Below, piece by piece: positions 34,697 through 43,732 of a stretch of DNA of 64,000 bases. The stretch comes from CAIWHR01 sp963713275 (GTDB lineage Bacteria; Pseudomonadota; Gammaproteobacteria; Burkholderiales; Casimicrobiaceae): NCBI GenBank assembly GCA_963713275.1, contig CAVQLG010000001.1, positions 1 through 64,000 of the forward strand, read 5' to 3'. A model generated the notes under the pieces. That model was not told the DNA's origin and did not search any database. It worked only from the letters and a program-made list of their open reading frames with translations. A program made the translations under genes and the position numbers. The stretch's first letter is position 1. Each line of letters starts with the position of its first letter.

Positions 34697-35514
34697 CTCG
34701 AAGAATCGCCCTCGGGCTGTTGCTCGCCGCGTCCGTGCTCGCCGCCCGGCCGCTGCCTGCGCAGGAGCGCTTCATCGTCGTCGCGTCGACCACCTCGACC
34801 GAGCAGTCGGGGCTGTTCGCGCACCTTCTGCCCGCGTTCACGCAGAAGACCGGCATCGGCGTGCGCGTCGTCGCGCTGGGCACCGGCCAGGCGCTCGACG
34901 TCGCGCGCCGCGGCGACGCCGACGTGGTGCTGGTCCACGATCGCGCCGCGGAAGACAAGTTCGTCGCCGATGGCTGGGGCATCGACCGCAGGGACGTCAT
35001 GTACAACGACTTCGTGCTCGTCGGGCCGAAGTCCGATCCGGCGAAGGTCGGCGGCGGCAGGGACGTGGCCGCTGCCTTCGCCCGAATCGCCGCGGTAGAG
35101 GCTCCGTTCGTCTCCCGCGGCGACAAGAGCGGCACCCATGCCGCCGAACTGCGCTACTGGCAGGACGCCGGCGTGGACTTACCGGCCCGCAGGGGCGGCT
35201 GGTACCGGGAAACCGGGTCGGGAATGGGCCCGTCCCTCAACACCGCGTCGTCGATGAACGCGTATCTCCTTACCGACCGCGGCACCTGGCTCAACTTCAA
35301 GAACCGGGGAGAGCTCGCCATCCTGGTCGAAGGCGACCGCAAGCTCTTCAATCCGTACGGCGTGATGCGGGTCAACCCGGCGCGCCACCCGCACGTGAAG
35401 AAGGCCGACGGGGAGGCGTTCATCCACTGGCTCACCTCGGCGGAGGGACAAGACGCCATTGCAGCCTACAGGATAGGCGGCGAACCGCTGTTCTTTCCGG
35501 CAGCCCGGCGGTGA
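34687..35514 (+). CDS. tupA: Tungstate-binding periplasmic protein TupA
   Basis: This protein has 275 residues from the ATG at 34687, with GAAGGAG upstream inside tupC. Signal peptide is 1-25 (LLLAASVLAARPLPA). The mature N-terminus VVASTTSTEQSGLF has the TTST oxyanion-binding motif of TupA, followed by VVALGTGQALDVARRGDADVVLVHD. It binds tungstate with high affinity, supplying W for tungsten or molybdopterin enzymes. No obvious tungstoenzyme is encoded in the window. Confidence 0.93.
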   Translation: MDLTRRIALGLLLAASVLAARPLPAQERFIVVASTTSTEQSGLFAHLLPAFTQKTGIGVRVVALGTGQALDVARRGDADVVLVHDRAAEDKFVADGWGIDRRDVMYNDFVLVGPKSDPAKVGGGRDVAAAFARIAAVEAPFVSRGDKSGTHAAELRYWQDAGVDLPARRGGWYRETGSGMGPSLNTASSMNAYLLTDRGTWLNFKNRGELAILVEGDRKLFNPYGVMRVNPARHPHVKKADGEAFIHWLTSAEGQDAIAAYRIGGEPLFFPAARR

Positions 35515-35618
35515 TCGGCCTCGTCCTGCGCGCCGCGACCGCTTTCCTGCCTGCCGCGTGGCCGCCGACCTGCCGGCGAGCCGTTACCCATTCCTACGGA
35601 GCAGGATTCGCCGGGTGT

Positions 35619-35632
35619 TTGATCTTAGGCAA
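35619..35632 (+). promoter_or_regulatory. FNR/DNR-like box TTGAT-N4-GGCAA
   Basis: This is a near match to the CRP/FNR-family consensus TTGAT-N4-ATCAA (8 of 10 positions), centred about 75 bases before the DUF2249 start codon. Confidence 0.3.
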
Positions 35633-35700
35633 GCCCCCTCCCGCGCTGCGATGCAACAATGTAATCGCTGCCATCCGGGCAGTGCAAGAATCCAAAGATC

Positions 35701-35976
35701 ATGAACACCGCCCTCCAACTCGACCGGCCGACTGAACGGGAAGTGACTCCGCATCAGACACTCGATGCGCGCAGCCTTTCGGAGCAGCTGCGGCACGAGC
35801 TCGTATGCGAAGCGCTGGAGAACCTGCCCTCCGGCGCGACGTTCCGCTACATCGTCGGGCAGTATCCCATCGTGCTGATGGAAGAGCTCCTGCAGCGCTA
35901 TGGCTCGCGCCGCCTGAAATACCGGTTCGTCGAAAGTGACGCCGATCACGTCGTGATCGACATCACGCTGTACTGA
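35701..35976 (+). CDS. DUF2249-type small protein
   Basis: This cytoplasmic protein has 91 residues from the ATG at 35701. Residues 24-90 (TLDARSLSEQLRHELVCEALENLPSGATFRYIVGQYPIVLMEEL, ending DHVVIDITLY) have the DUF2249 pattern, related to the TusA/SirA fold, but with no Cys. Members often sit with nitrogen-oxide or anaerobic-respiration genes; the function is not established. It follows tupA on the same strand after 186 bases that include an FNR-like box. Confidence 0.65.
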   Translation: MNTALQLDRPTEREVTPHQTLDARSLSEQLRHELVCEALENLPSGATFRYIVGQYPIVLMEELLQRYGSRRLKYRFVESDADHVVIDITLY

Positions 35977-36008
35977 GCGTTGAGCGGTCGGCCTGTACGC
36001 CCCGGGAG

Positions 36009-36026
36009 CGGCAGCGCGCGCTGCCG
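36009..36026. terminator. Perfect 18-base palindrome between convergent genes
   Basis: CGGCAGCGC joined to GCGCTGCCG is a perfect palindrome, 33 bases after the DUF2249 stop and 48 bases before the end of the 5'-nucleotidase gene. Its place between convergent genes suggests a bidirectional terminator hairpin, but there is no loop and no U-tract on either side. Confidence 0.35.
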
Positions 36027-36073
36027 GGGTGGCGTGTACTCGGGCGCGGCGGCAGCGCGGGCGGCGAAGGTCG

Positions 36074-36973
36074 TCAACGCGCGTTCTTGATGCCATGCGG
36101 AACATGGCCCGCGGCGACGTGCCTTGCCGCCGAGGCCACGTGCGAGTGCTGATCGTCGAAGAAGATGTCGGCGCCGAACGCGCGCAGGAACTCGGCTTTG
36201 TCGAGGCCGCCGAGAAAGAGCGCCTCGTCGATGCGGATGTTCCAGGCACGCAGCGTGCGGATCACCCGCTCGTGCGCCGGCGCGCCCCGGGCGGTCACGA
36301 GCGCGGTGCGGATGGGGCTGCGATCCTCCGGGAAGTCGGACTGGATGCGGTGCAACCCGAAAAGGAAGTCCTTGAACGGCCCGCCTGAGAGCGGCCGGAG
36401 CGCCGCCTCGGTCTCGCTGCGGGCGAACTCGGCCAGGCCGCGCTGCTGATAGACGCGCTCCGCCTCGTCGGAGAACAGCACCGCGTCGCCGTCGAAGGCG
36501 ATCCTGAGCTCGCCGGACTCGTTGCCGCCCATCGCGCCCGGAAAGATCGTTGCCGCCGCGTAGCCGTCGTCCAGCGCGCGGCGGACGTCGCCGGTGTCGG
36601 CCGACAGGAAGAGGTGCGCGCCGAACGCAGGCACGTAGCGCGACGTCGGCTCGCCCTTGGTGAACGCCGCCCGCGTGATGTCGAGCCCGTAGTGCTTGAT
36701 GGCGTTGAACACGCGCAAGCCGGTGTCGGCGCTGTTGCGCGACAGCAGGATCACCTCGACGTACTGCTTGTCCGCACGGTTGACGCCCAGCAGCTTCTTC
36801 ACCAGCGCGAACGCCGGTCCCGGCGCCAGGATCTCGTCCTCGTGCTCGACCTGATAGCGGTGGTAGGCGTCGACGCCGGCTTCGGTGTAGATGCGATGGC
36901 TCTCGGTCAGGTCGAACAGCGCCCGCGACGAGATGGCGACGACGAGCTTGTCAGCGAGCGTAGGCGTCGCCAT
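36074..36973 (-). CDS. Cytosolic 5'-nucleotidase, cN-I type
   Basis: This protein has 299 residues. The sequence LVVAISSRALFDL at the N-terminus is the place of the first HAD-like motif; further family features are EVILLSRNSADTGLRVFNAIKHYGLDITRAAFTKGE, the FLSADTGDVRRALDDGYAAATI block and IFFDDQHSHV near the C-terminus, where the paired Asp bind Mg2+. This matches bacterial homologues of cytosolic 5'-nucleotidase 1, which dephosphorylate nucleoside monophosphates. It ends facing the DUF2249 gene. Confidence 0.85.
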   Translation of the reverse strand: MATPTLADKLVVAISSRALFDLTESHRIYTEAGVDAYHRYQVEHEDEILAPGPAFALVKKLLGVNRADKQYVEVILLSRNSADTGLRVFNAIKHYGLDITRAAFTKGEPTSRYVPAFGAHLFLSADTGDVRRALDDGYAAATIFPGAMGGNESGELRIAFDGDAVLFSDEAERVYQQRGLAEFARSETEAALRPLSGGPFKDFLFGLHRIQSDFPEDRSPIRTALVTARGAPAHERVIRTLRAWNIRIDEALFLGGLDKAEFLRAFGADIFFDDQHSHVASAARHVAAGHVPHGIKNAR

Positions 36974-37063
36974 CGCCGGGCAAAAGCTCAGGCAAGCAGG
37001 GCAAGGGGTCGAGTCCCGCGGCGCGCATTGGCCTCATCGCAGGGCGATGCCTTTCCGACCCAC

Positions 37064-38554
37064 TCACGAATCAAAACTTCGACCCGGTCGCGCGGTCGTG
37101 CTCGACCCCGGTCGCGGTGGCGAGGCGTCGCGGGCCACGACGTGCAACGCGTCCTCGGTCGTCGGCAGCGCCGCGAGCTCGCCCAGCGTCAGCGGCTTCA
37201 CCGGAAACCGCAGCCGATAGTAGCCGACCGCCGCCGGCGAGAGCTTGCGTTCGCGCGCGATGATCTCGGTGACGGTCAAGCCGCAGAACCGCCCCTGACA
37301 GGGGCCCATGCCGCAGCGCACGAACGCCTTCGCCTGATTGGGGCCGGTGCAGCCTGCGGCCACTGCGGCGACGACCTCCCGCGCCGTCACCTCCTCGCAG
37401 CGACAGACGATGGTGTCCCCCTTGGGCAGCCGGAAGGCGTCCGCCGGGCGGTACAGCGTGTCGAAGAAGCGGCGACCGCGAGTAGCGCTCGCGAGGCTCT
37501 TGCGCGGTTCGACGGCGGCGAGGTCGCGCGCCTCGGCATCGATGAGGCCCAGGGCGTTGGCGGCCGCGAGCACGGCCAGCTGACCGCTCGCCACAGCCGC
37601 CTCGGCACCGGAGATGCCGCCGCCATCGCCCGCGACAAACAGGTTCGGGACGGTCGTGCCCCCCCAGTCGTCGAGGGTGGGCTCCCAGCATACCTGGATC
37701 TCGTTCCAGCGCAGCGCGCAGCCCGCCACGGCGAACAGGTTGACGTTCGGCACGACGCCCTGGTGCAGCAGCAGCACGTCGGCGTCGATCGCGTGGGTCG
37801 TCCCGTCCTTCTCGTAGCGCACCGTCGTCAGCCGGCCGTCGCCTTCCGCCGCCAGCGCCGTGACGTGCTCGACCACCTTGACCGCAGCTTTCACTTCGCG
37901 CAGCAGCCGCAACCCCCGGGCGAAATAGTCGGAGGTCAGAAACCCCAGGGCGTGCGTCGCCGCCTCCGCATAGCGGCCTTTGGGCGTCGTGTCGAGGAGC
38001 AGGTCGACGCCGCGCCCCACCCTGAGAAACTGCGTTGCCACCAGCCACAGCAGCGGACCGGACCCCGCCAGCACCACGCGCCCGGCGGGCACCAGCCCGG
38101 AGGTCTTGAGGAGCACCTGGGCAGCCCCGGCGCTCAGCACGCCGGGCAGCGTCCATCCCGGGATCGGAAACGGCCGCTCGTGCGCTCCGGTCGCGAGAAT
38201 GACCGCGTCGGCGATCACCGTCTCGATCCGGCGCGCGCCCTCGCCGCCCAAGGCGACGGTGAGTTCGCAGGTGCCGTCCTCGCACTTGGCGACACCGACC
38301 ACCGCAGCGCCGGCGACGTGCGTCGCGCCCCCGCGGCGAAAGCGCTCGACCAGCGCCGCCCCCTGCCCGTCGTCGTCGCCGAAAACGCTTCGGTCGACCA
38401 GCGGACTCGAAACCAGCCCGCGGTGAATCTGTCCTCCTGGGGTGTGCATCTCGTCGAACACGACCGTGCGCATCCGGTACGCCGGCGCAAGCGCACCGGC
38501 GGACAGCCCCGCGGGACCGGCGCCGACGATGGCCAGATCGTAGCGCCGCGTCAC
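37064..38554 (-). CDS. FAD/NAD-binding subunit of a heterotrimeric amine/opine/hydroxyproline oxidoreductase
   Basis: This protein has 496 residues from the GTG at 38554, which overlaps the ferredoxin-like gene stop (GTGA). It has an N-terminal Rossmann motif LAIVGAGPAGLSAG, a second dinucleotide motif VVLAGSGPLL, GVVPNVNL and VAGDGGGISGAEAAVASGQLA. The C-terminus has a BFD-like cysteine cluster (VCRCEEVTAREV...CGMGPCQGRFCG) that probably binds a 2Fe-2S centre. With the next two genes upstream it forms the trimer seen in opine oxidase, hydrogen cyanide synthase (HcnABC) and D-hydroxyproline dehydrogenase. The substrate cannot be read from sequence. Confidence 0.88.
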   Translation of the reverse strand: MTRRYDLAIVGAGPAGLSAGALAPAYRMRTVVFDEMHTPGGQIHRGLVSSPLVDRSVFGDDDGQGAALVERFRRGGATHVAGAAVVGVAKCEDGTCELTVALGGEGARRIETVIADAVILATGAHERPFPIPGWTLPGVLSAGAAQVLLKTSGLVPAGRVVLAGSGPLLWLVATQFLRVGRGVDLLLDTTPKGRYAEAATHALGFLTSDYFARGLRLLREVKAAVKVVEHVTALAAEGDGRLTTVRYEKDGTTHAIDADVLLLHQGVVPNVNLFAVAGCALRWNEIQVCWEPTLDDWGGTTVPNLFVAGDGGGISGAEAAVASGQLAVLAAANALGLIDAEARDLAAVEPRKSLASATRGRRFFDTLYRPADAFRLPKGDTIVCRCEEVTAREVVAAVAAGCTGPNQAKAFVRCGMGPCQGRFCGLTVTEIIARERKLSPAAVGYYRLRFPVKPLTLGELAALPTTEDALHVVARDASPPRPGSSTTARPGRSFDS

Positions 38555-38868
38555 TTCCGAGACCTCGGATCGGAATCCCGTGCTCCCTTCTGGGTCTCCA
38601 CCTCCATGCCTTCCGCCACGCCGACCAGGCAGCCCTGCTGATTGGGACGGCCGTCGACAACGACCAGGCAATCGAAACAGGCGCCCATCAGGCAGAACGG
38701 CCCCCGGGGCTCGCCGCCGACCGCGGTGGTCCGGCACGCCGGACGACCCGAGGCCAGCAGCGCCGCGGCAACGCTGTCCCCCGCCCGCGCGGCAAAGGGC
38801 CGGCCATCGATCAGGATCGTGACTGCCGGGGCGGGAACGAGCAGTGCGTCAGGCAGCCTGCGGAACAT
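38551..38868 (-). CDS. 2Fe-2S ferredoxin-like subunit of the heterotrimeric oxidoreductase
   Basis: This protein has 105 residues from the ATG at 38868. A plant-type 2Fe-2S cluster pattern is complete: FC-x4-C-x2-C-x12-C within PFCLMGACFDCLVVVDG...QGC. Upstream residues VTILIDGRPFAARAGDSVAAALLASG are the usual beta-grasp lead-in of HcnA/OoxC-type small subunits. It overlaps the DAO subunit gene by 20 bases and the FAD subunit gene by 4 bases. Confidence 0.9.
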   Translation of the reverse strand: MFRRLPDALLVPAPAVTILIDGRPFAARAGDSVAAALLASGRPACRTTAVGGEPRGPFCLMGACFDCLVVVDGRPNQQGCLVGVAEGMEVETQKGARDSDPRSRK

Positions 38869-39973
38869 CGAACCTCCGCGCCGAGAACGGCGCCAGCGAC
38901 GGTGGCAGCGATCCGACCGCGATGGCCGGTGCCAGCACCTGGGCATGGACGGCGGCCAGCGTGACGCCACTGTGGCTCGCCGCGAGGAATGCGCCGGGAT
39001 GCGCCGGGGACTGCTCGTAGACCGGGAAGCCGTCGGGGCTCAGCACCCGCAGCGCGGCCCAGGCACGGTTGACGTGGGCGGAGCGCAGCGCCGGAAAGGC
39101 ACGGACCGCGCGCGCCGCCATCGCCGCGAGCACCGGCATCCCCAGCCGCTCGTCGAATCCCCCCTCCTCCTGCGAATCCCCAACCAGCACCGTGCCGTCG
39201 TCGGTCTGGCGCAGCGTTGACAGCGGCAGCGGCAGGAACGGGCGCATCCGCTCGAGCACGATGACCTGCCCTTTCTGCGGTCGCAGGGGCGCGGCAAGGC
39301 CGACCATCGGCGCGAGCTTGCAGTTGCCCAGCCCCGCGGCGAGCACGATCCGTTCGGCCGAGTACGTGCCACCGGGCGATGCCACGTCGAACCGATCGGG
39401 GCGCATGTCGATACGGCTCACCGCGTGCCCGGAGCGAACCACGCAGCCGCTGCGGTGCAACGCCACATGCAGGCCATACAGCAGGCGCAACGGATCGCAT
39501 TGGCCGTCGAGCGGGCAAAAGGTGCCTCCGGCGACGTCGACGCCGAGCCCCGGAAGCCGCTTCACCAGCGCCGCGCGGCCGAGCACCTCGTAGTCGTAGC
39601 GCTCGAAACCCGGCTGCGCAACCAGCGTCGCGAGCGTGGCGGCGCGACGCTCGAGCTCATCGGTGTCGAGGCACAGGTGAATGCCACCTTTCTGCGACAG
39701 GCCCACGTCGACGCCGCCCGCCTCGCCCACTTGAGCGGCAAGCCGCGGCCACTCCCGCTGCGAGCGCCGCGTCCACGTTCCGTAGCCAGGCAGGCCCGCA
39801 CCCTTGCCCTGCACCCAGACCAGTCCGAAGTTACCGCGGGCCGCCCGGAGCGCACGGTCGCCCTCGTCGAGCACCAGCAACCGGGCGCCGAGCGCGCGCA
39901 GACCGAAAGCGATCGCACTGCCCACGAGCCCGCCGCCGATCACCGCCACGTCGAATTGCGCCCCGCCCGCCAT
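38849..39973 (-). CDS. FAD-dependent DAO-family catalytic subunit of the heterotrimeric oxidoreductase
   Basis: This protein has 374 residues from the ATG at 39973. N-terminal dinucleotide motif is VAVIGGGLVGSAIAFGLRALGA, with a long DAO substrate domain and a C-terminal SHSGVTLAAVHA motif that caps FAD. It should oxidise the C-N bond of an amino-acid-like substrate (opine, glycine, sarcosine or D-hydroxyproline) and pass electrons to the 2Fe-2S and second FAD subunits encoded downstream in overlapping genes. Confidence 0.88.
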   Translation of the reverse strand: MAGGAQFDVAVIGGGLVGSAIAFGLRALGARLLVLDEGDRALRAARGNFGLVWVQGKGAGLPGYGTWTRRSQREWPRLAAQVGEAGGVDVGLSQKGGIHLCLDTDELERRAATLATLVAQPGFERYDYEVLGRAALVKRLPGLGVDVAGGTFCPLDGQCDPLRLLYGLHVALHRSGCVVRSGHAVSRIDMRPDRFDVASPGGTYSAERIVLAAGLGNCKLAPMVGLAAPLRPQKGQVIVLERMRPFLPLPLSTLRQTDDGTVLVGDSQEEGGFDERLGMPVLAAMAARAVRAFPALRSAHVNRAWAALRVLSPDGFPVYEQSPAHPGAFLAASHSGVTLAAVHAQVLAPAIAVGSLPPSLAPFSARRFDVPQAA

Positions 39974-40195
39974 GACCCGATTCTAAGCTGCGCCGCGCCG
40001 GCAATCACGCGCCAAAGCGTTCGCGGGCCGGCCCGAGGCGTGTGAAGTGTGGCAAGCATGCCCAACCCGAACTTCCGCGGCGGATGCCTTCACCGCCGAT
40101 GCCGTCGGCAGACCGCGGCGTCCCGGCGCGGTGTCCGCCGCTCGACGCGCGTTCCCTGGTGTTCCGGGGCAAACGGCGTCGAGGCGACGGCGCAG

Positions 40196-40807
40196 TCACC
40201 GGGCCGGCACCGACACGCCGGCGAAACGCAGGATCGGCGGGATCTCCGCTGCGAAATCGACCCAGCCGTGATCGCCCCCGCCCGCCACGTACTGCGCAGC
40301 ACCGGCGTAGCATGCCACCGCTTCGCGCCAGTCGAGGAGCTCGTCGCCGCTGCGCTGCAGCAGGAAGTAGCGCTCCGGCCGGGTGATCCGCGCCACCTTC
40401 ATCTGCGCAAGCTCGGCGAAGCTCGCCGCCGTCACGTCGAAGCGCTCGCCCGTGTACGGGTTCTCCTGAGGGCCGGCGTAGGGGCGCAGATCGTCGTAGG
40501 GGCGCGTCGTCGGGTTGATCAGCGCCGCGCGCACGCCGAAGCGCTCGGCGAGCACCGTCGCGTAGTAGCCGCCCAGCGAGCTGCCGACGATCGTCAGCGC
40601 GGCCGGGGCGTCGGCGCCGAGCTCCGCTTCGATCCAGGCCGCGAGCCCCGCGACCGCCACCGCCGGCGCGAACGGGAGTTGCGGCACGTGCAGCCGGGGC
40701 CGCGCCGCGGGTGGAACCGCCGCAACCGCGCGGGCGAAGAGCTGCGCCTTCGCGCTTCGCGGCGAGGAGATGAAGCCATGCAGGTAGAGGATGGTCGGCG
40801 CGGTCAT
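40196..40807 (-). CDS. yqiA: YqiA-type alpha/beta-hydrolase (esterase)
   Basis: This protein has 203 residues. It has ILYLHGFISSPRSAKA at the N-terminus, nucleophile elbow VGSSLGGYYA, NPTTRPYDDL after it, a DELLDW acid region and C-terminal GGGDHGW with the catalytic His. The family has short-chain esterase activity. It begins 9 bases after the mpl stop, so it is co-transcribed with mpl. Confidence 0.9.
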   Translation of the reverse strand: MTAPTILYLHGFISSPRSAKAQLFARAVAAVPPAARPRLHVPQLPFAPAVAVAGLAAWIEAELGADAPAALTIVGSSLGGYYATVLAERFGVRAALINPTTRPYDDLRPYAGPQENPYTGERFDVTAASFAELAQMKVARITRPERYFLLQRSGDELLDWREAVACYAGAAQYVAGGGDHGWVDFAAEIPPILRFAGVSVPAR

Positions 40808-40816
40808 GGCCGGCGT

Positions 40817-42175
40817 TCACGCGGCGAGGGCGGCAAGCAGGCGGTCGTGGATCCCGCCGAAGCCGCCGTTGCTCATCACCAGCACCTGGTCGCCGGGCCG
40901 CGCCACAGCGACGATGTCGGCGACGAGCGCGCCAAGGTCGTCGCGGACGCAGGCCTTCGCGCCCAGCGGCGCGAGCGCCCCCGCGACGTCCCAGCCCAGG
41001 TTCGCCGCGTAGCAGAACACGCGGTCCGCGTGGCCGAGGCTGCCCGGCAGCGCGTCCTTCACCGCCCCCAGCTTCATCGTGTTCGACCGCGGCTCCAGCA
41101 CGGCGAGGATGCGCGCGTTGCCGACCTTGCGCTTGAGGCCGTCGATGGTCGTGGCGATCGCCGTCGGGTGATGGGCGAAATCGTCGTAGACGGTGATGCC
41201 GTTGACGGTGCCGCGCGCCTCGAGCCGGCGCTTGACGCCGTTGAACGCGGCGAGCGCGGCGAGGCTCGCCGGCACCGGCACGCCGACGTGGCGAGCCGCG
41301 GCGATCGCCGCCAGGGCGTTCAACTGGTTGTGCCGGCCCGCCTGTCCGAAGGTGAGCACCCCTTGCGGGGCTCCGCCCAGCCGGATGCCGCCGTCGCCGG
41401 CGATCGTCCAGTCGGCCGCGGACCCGGCGCCCTCGGCGAGGCCGAAACGCTCGACTTCGCTCCAGCAGCCACGCGCGAGCACGCGCGCGACGCTCGCCTC
41501 GCCGCCGTTGGCGATCACCCGCCCTTGCCCCGGCACCGTGCGCAACAGGTGGTGGAACTGCGTCTCGATCGCAGCGAGGTCCGAGAAGATGTCGGCGTGG
41601 TCGTACTCGAGGTTGTTGAGGATCGCGGTCCGCGGCCGGTAGTGGACGAACTTCGAGCGCTTGTCGAAGAACGCGGTGTCGTACTCGTCGGCCTCGATGA
41701 CGAAGAACGCGGACTCGGTGAGCCGCGCCGAGACGCCGAAGTCGGCCGGCACCCCGCCGACGAGAAACCCCGGATCCAATCCCGCCTGGTCGAGGATCCA
41801 CGCCAGCATCGATGCCGTCGTCGTCTTGCCGTGGGTGCCCGCGACCGCCAGCACCCACTTGCCGCCGAGCACGTTCTCGAACAGCCACTGCGGCCCGGAG
41901 ACGTACGGCCGGCCCGCGTCGAGGATCGCCTCCATCAGCGGGTTGCCGCGCGAGACGACGTTGCCGACGACGAACGTGTCGGCGCCGGCGGCAACACCGT
42001 CGAGCTGCGCGGGATCCCAGCCCGCGGTGAGATCGATGGAGAGCGCGCGCAGCTGCTCGCTCATCGGCGGGTAGACGTTGGCGTCGCACCCGGTCACCCG
42101 GTGGCCGGCGGTCTTCGCGATCGCCGCGATGCCGCCCATGAAGGTGCCGCAGATGCCGAGGATGTGCAGATGCAT
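40817..42175 (-). CDS. mpl: UDP-N-acetylmuramate:L-alanyl-gamma-D-glutamyl-meso-diaminopimelate ligase (murein peptide recycling)
   Basis: This protein has 452 residues from the ATG at 42175. It attaches recycled murein tripeptide to UDP-MurNAc. The Mur-ligase layout is complete: an N-terminal Rossmann-like domain (LHILGICGTFMGGIAAIAK), a central ATPase domain with the P-loop AVAGTHGKTTTASML and the EADEYDTAFFDKRSKF block, and a C-terminal domain with YDDFAHHPTAI. The MGGIA version of the first motif separates Mpl from MurC. It is cytoplasmic. Confidence 0.95.
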   Translation of the reverse strand: MHLHILGICGTFMGGIAAIAKTAGHRVTGCDANVYPPMSEQLRALSIDLTAGWDPAQLDGVAAGADTFVVGNVVSRGNPLMEAILDAGRPYVSGPQWLFENVLGGKWVLAVAGTHGKTTTASMLAWILDQAGLDPGFLVGGVPADFGVSARLTESAFFVIEADEYDTAFFDKRSKFVHYRPRTAILNNLEYDHADIFSDLAAIETQFHHLLRTVPGQGRVIANGGEASVARVLARGCWSEVERFGLAEGAGSAADWTIAGDGGIRLGGAPQGVLTFGQAGRHNQLNALAAIAAARHVGVPVPASLAALAAFNGVKRRLEARGTVNGITVYDDFAHHPTAIATTIDGLKRKVGNARILAVLEPRSNTMKLGAVKDALPGSLGHADRVFCYAANLGWDVAGALAPLGAKACVRDDLGALVADIVAVARPGDQVLVMSNGGFGGIHDRLLAALAA

Positions 42176-42206
42176 GCGTGGCTCGTCGTGGAATGCGCGT
42201 TCCCGG

Positions 42207-43445
42207 TCAGCCGGCCCCGGCGCCGCGGTGCACCGCGTGCCGCCTCCAGCCGGCGAGGAACCAGACGTAGGTGAGCACGTGGCAGGCGAGAACCACCGCG
42301 AATGCGGTCCGCAGGCCAACTCCGCTCCCCGTCTGGCCGTGGCCGCGCGTCGCGTCGATGATGAGGCCGATCCCCCACTGCGCCGCGAAGCTGCCGACGA
42401 ACATCAGCAGGTTGAGCGCCGTGCTCGCCCGAGCGGCGAGCTCCTTCGGGAAGCCCTCGCCGAGGATCGGGTAGCCGAGGATGTTGACCGCCGCGCCAAA
42501 CCCGTACAACGCCCACCACGTGTACGTTCCGGGCCACTGCAGGACGATCGCGGCCAGGGCGAGGGCGTTGAGGGCGAAGCCGCCGGCGAAGAGGTGCCGC
42601 GGGTGAAGGCCCCGCCGCGCGAGCCGCGTCGCCAGCATGCCGAGGATCACGTAGCCGGCGAGGATCAGCGCGCTCATCAGCAGCAGGTGCCGCGCCGCAG
42701 TCGCTCGGTCGTAGCCGTTGATCTCCATCAGCCACGGAACCGACCACAAGCCCTGGATCGCCATGAACGAGCCCATGCCGAAGCTGCCCAGCGGGGCGAT
42801 CCACCAGAAGCGCCGGTTGCGAAAGATCGTCCGCACGCCCGCCCACTGCGCCGCAACACCGCCGCCTGCCGCCGCCTGCTGCGTATCCGGCACGCGCCAC
42901 CAGATCCACGCGGCGATGCCGAACGCGAACAGGGAGAGCACGACGAAGACGCCGCGCCAGGTGGTGAACCGCAGCGCGAGCTCGACCGGCGTCGTCGCCG
43001 CCAGCGCGCCGACGCCACCTGCCGCCATGACCCAGCTCGCGAGCGAGGCCTGCCGCTCCGGCGGGTACCACGCCGAAACCGCCTTCAGCGGTGCCATCAG
43101 GCAGACGGCGACACCCAGCCCGATCAGCGCGCGGGCGATCAACAGACCGGTGACGCCGTCGGCCAACGCGAACGCCAGCGTGCCGATGCCGCAGAACAGC
43201 AGCAGCGCCGGCTCGACGCGCCGCGGGCCGTAGCGGTCGAGCAGCATCCCGGCAGGGATCTGCATCGCGGCGAAGGCGATGAAATAGGCGCTGGTGAGCA
43301 GTCCCAGCGAACCGGAGGACAGCGCGAGCTCGCGCGTGAGCTCCGGCGAGATGACCGCGTTGACGGTGCGCAGCAGGTAGGAAAGCAGGTACCCCGCGGC
43401 GAACGCGAAGTACACGGGCAGAAAGGGAACCGGCGGGGCGGACAT
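42207..43445 (-). CDS. Major facilitator superfamily transporter
   Basis: This protein has 412 residues with twelve predicted transmembrane helices. It has the MFS loop 2-3 motif in the form GMLLDRYGPRRVEP. The first helices (FAAGYLLSYLLRTVNAVISPEL) resemble the nitrate/organic-anion group of proteobacterial MFS proteins. The substrate is unknown. It is 31 bases upstream of mpl on the same strand. Confidence 0.88.
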   Translation of the reverse strand: MSAPPVPFLPVYFAFAAGYLLSYLLRTVNAVISPELTRELALSSGSLGLLTSAYFIAFAAMQIPAGMLLDRYGPRRVEPALLLFCGIGTLAFALADGVTGLLIARALIGLGVAVCLMAPLKAVSAWYPPERQASLASWVMAAGGVGALAATTPVELALRFTTWRGVFVVLSLFAFGIAAWIWWRVPDTQQAAAGGGVAAQWAGVRTIFRNRRFWWIAPLGSFGMGSFMAIQGLWSVPWLMEINGYDRATAARHLLLMSALILAGYVILGMLATRLARRGLHPRHLFAGGFALNALALAAIVLQWPGTYTWWALYGFGAAVNILGYPILGEGFPKELAARASTALNLLMFVGSFAAQWGIGLIIDATRGHGQTGSGVGLRTAFAVVLACHVLTYVWFLAGWRRHAVHRGAGAG

Positions 43446-43732
43446 GGTGGGAACGCGCGCAGTCGCACGCCCGCGCGCGAGTCAGGCGTGAACGAGTAGG
43501 TGAACCGTACCCGTCCGGCAGTGCCGTGCCCCGAGCTCGCCGGGCGCGCAGGCGCGGGCATGGAAAGAAGGGGGATTCATCGGGCAACGCAGGGCGAGCA
43601 GGCAGTCGATCGGGCTGCAAGGCCCGGGCCAGTCGCCTATTATCGCCGACAGCGGCGAGCTTCGCGCATGCCGCAACCGACGGACCGACGGCGGAGCTCG
43701 GCGCGGCGCGTCGTCCCGAAACCAGGACCAAG

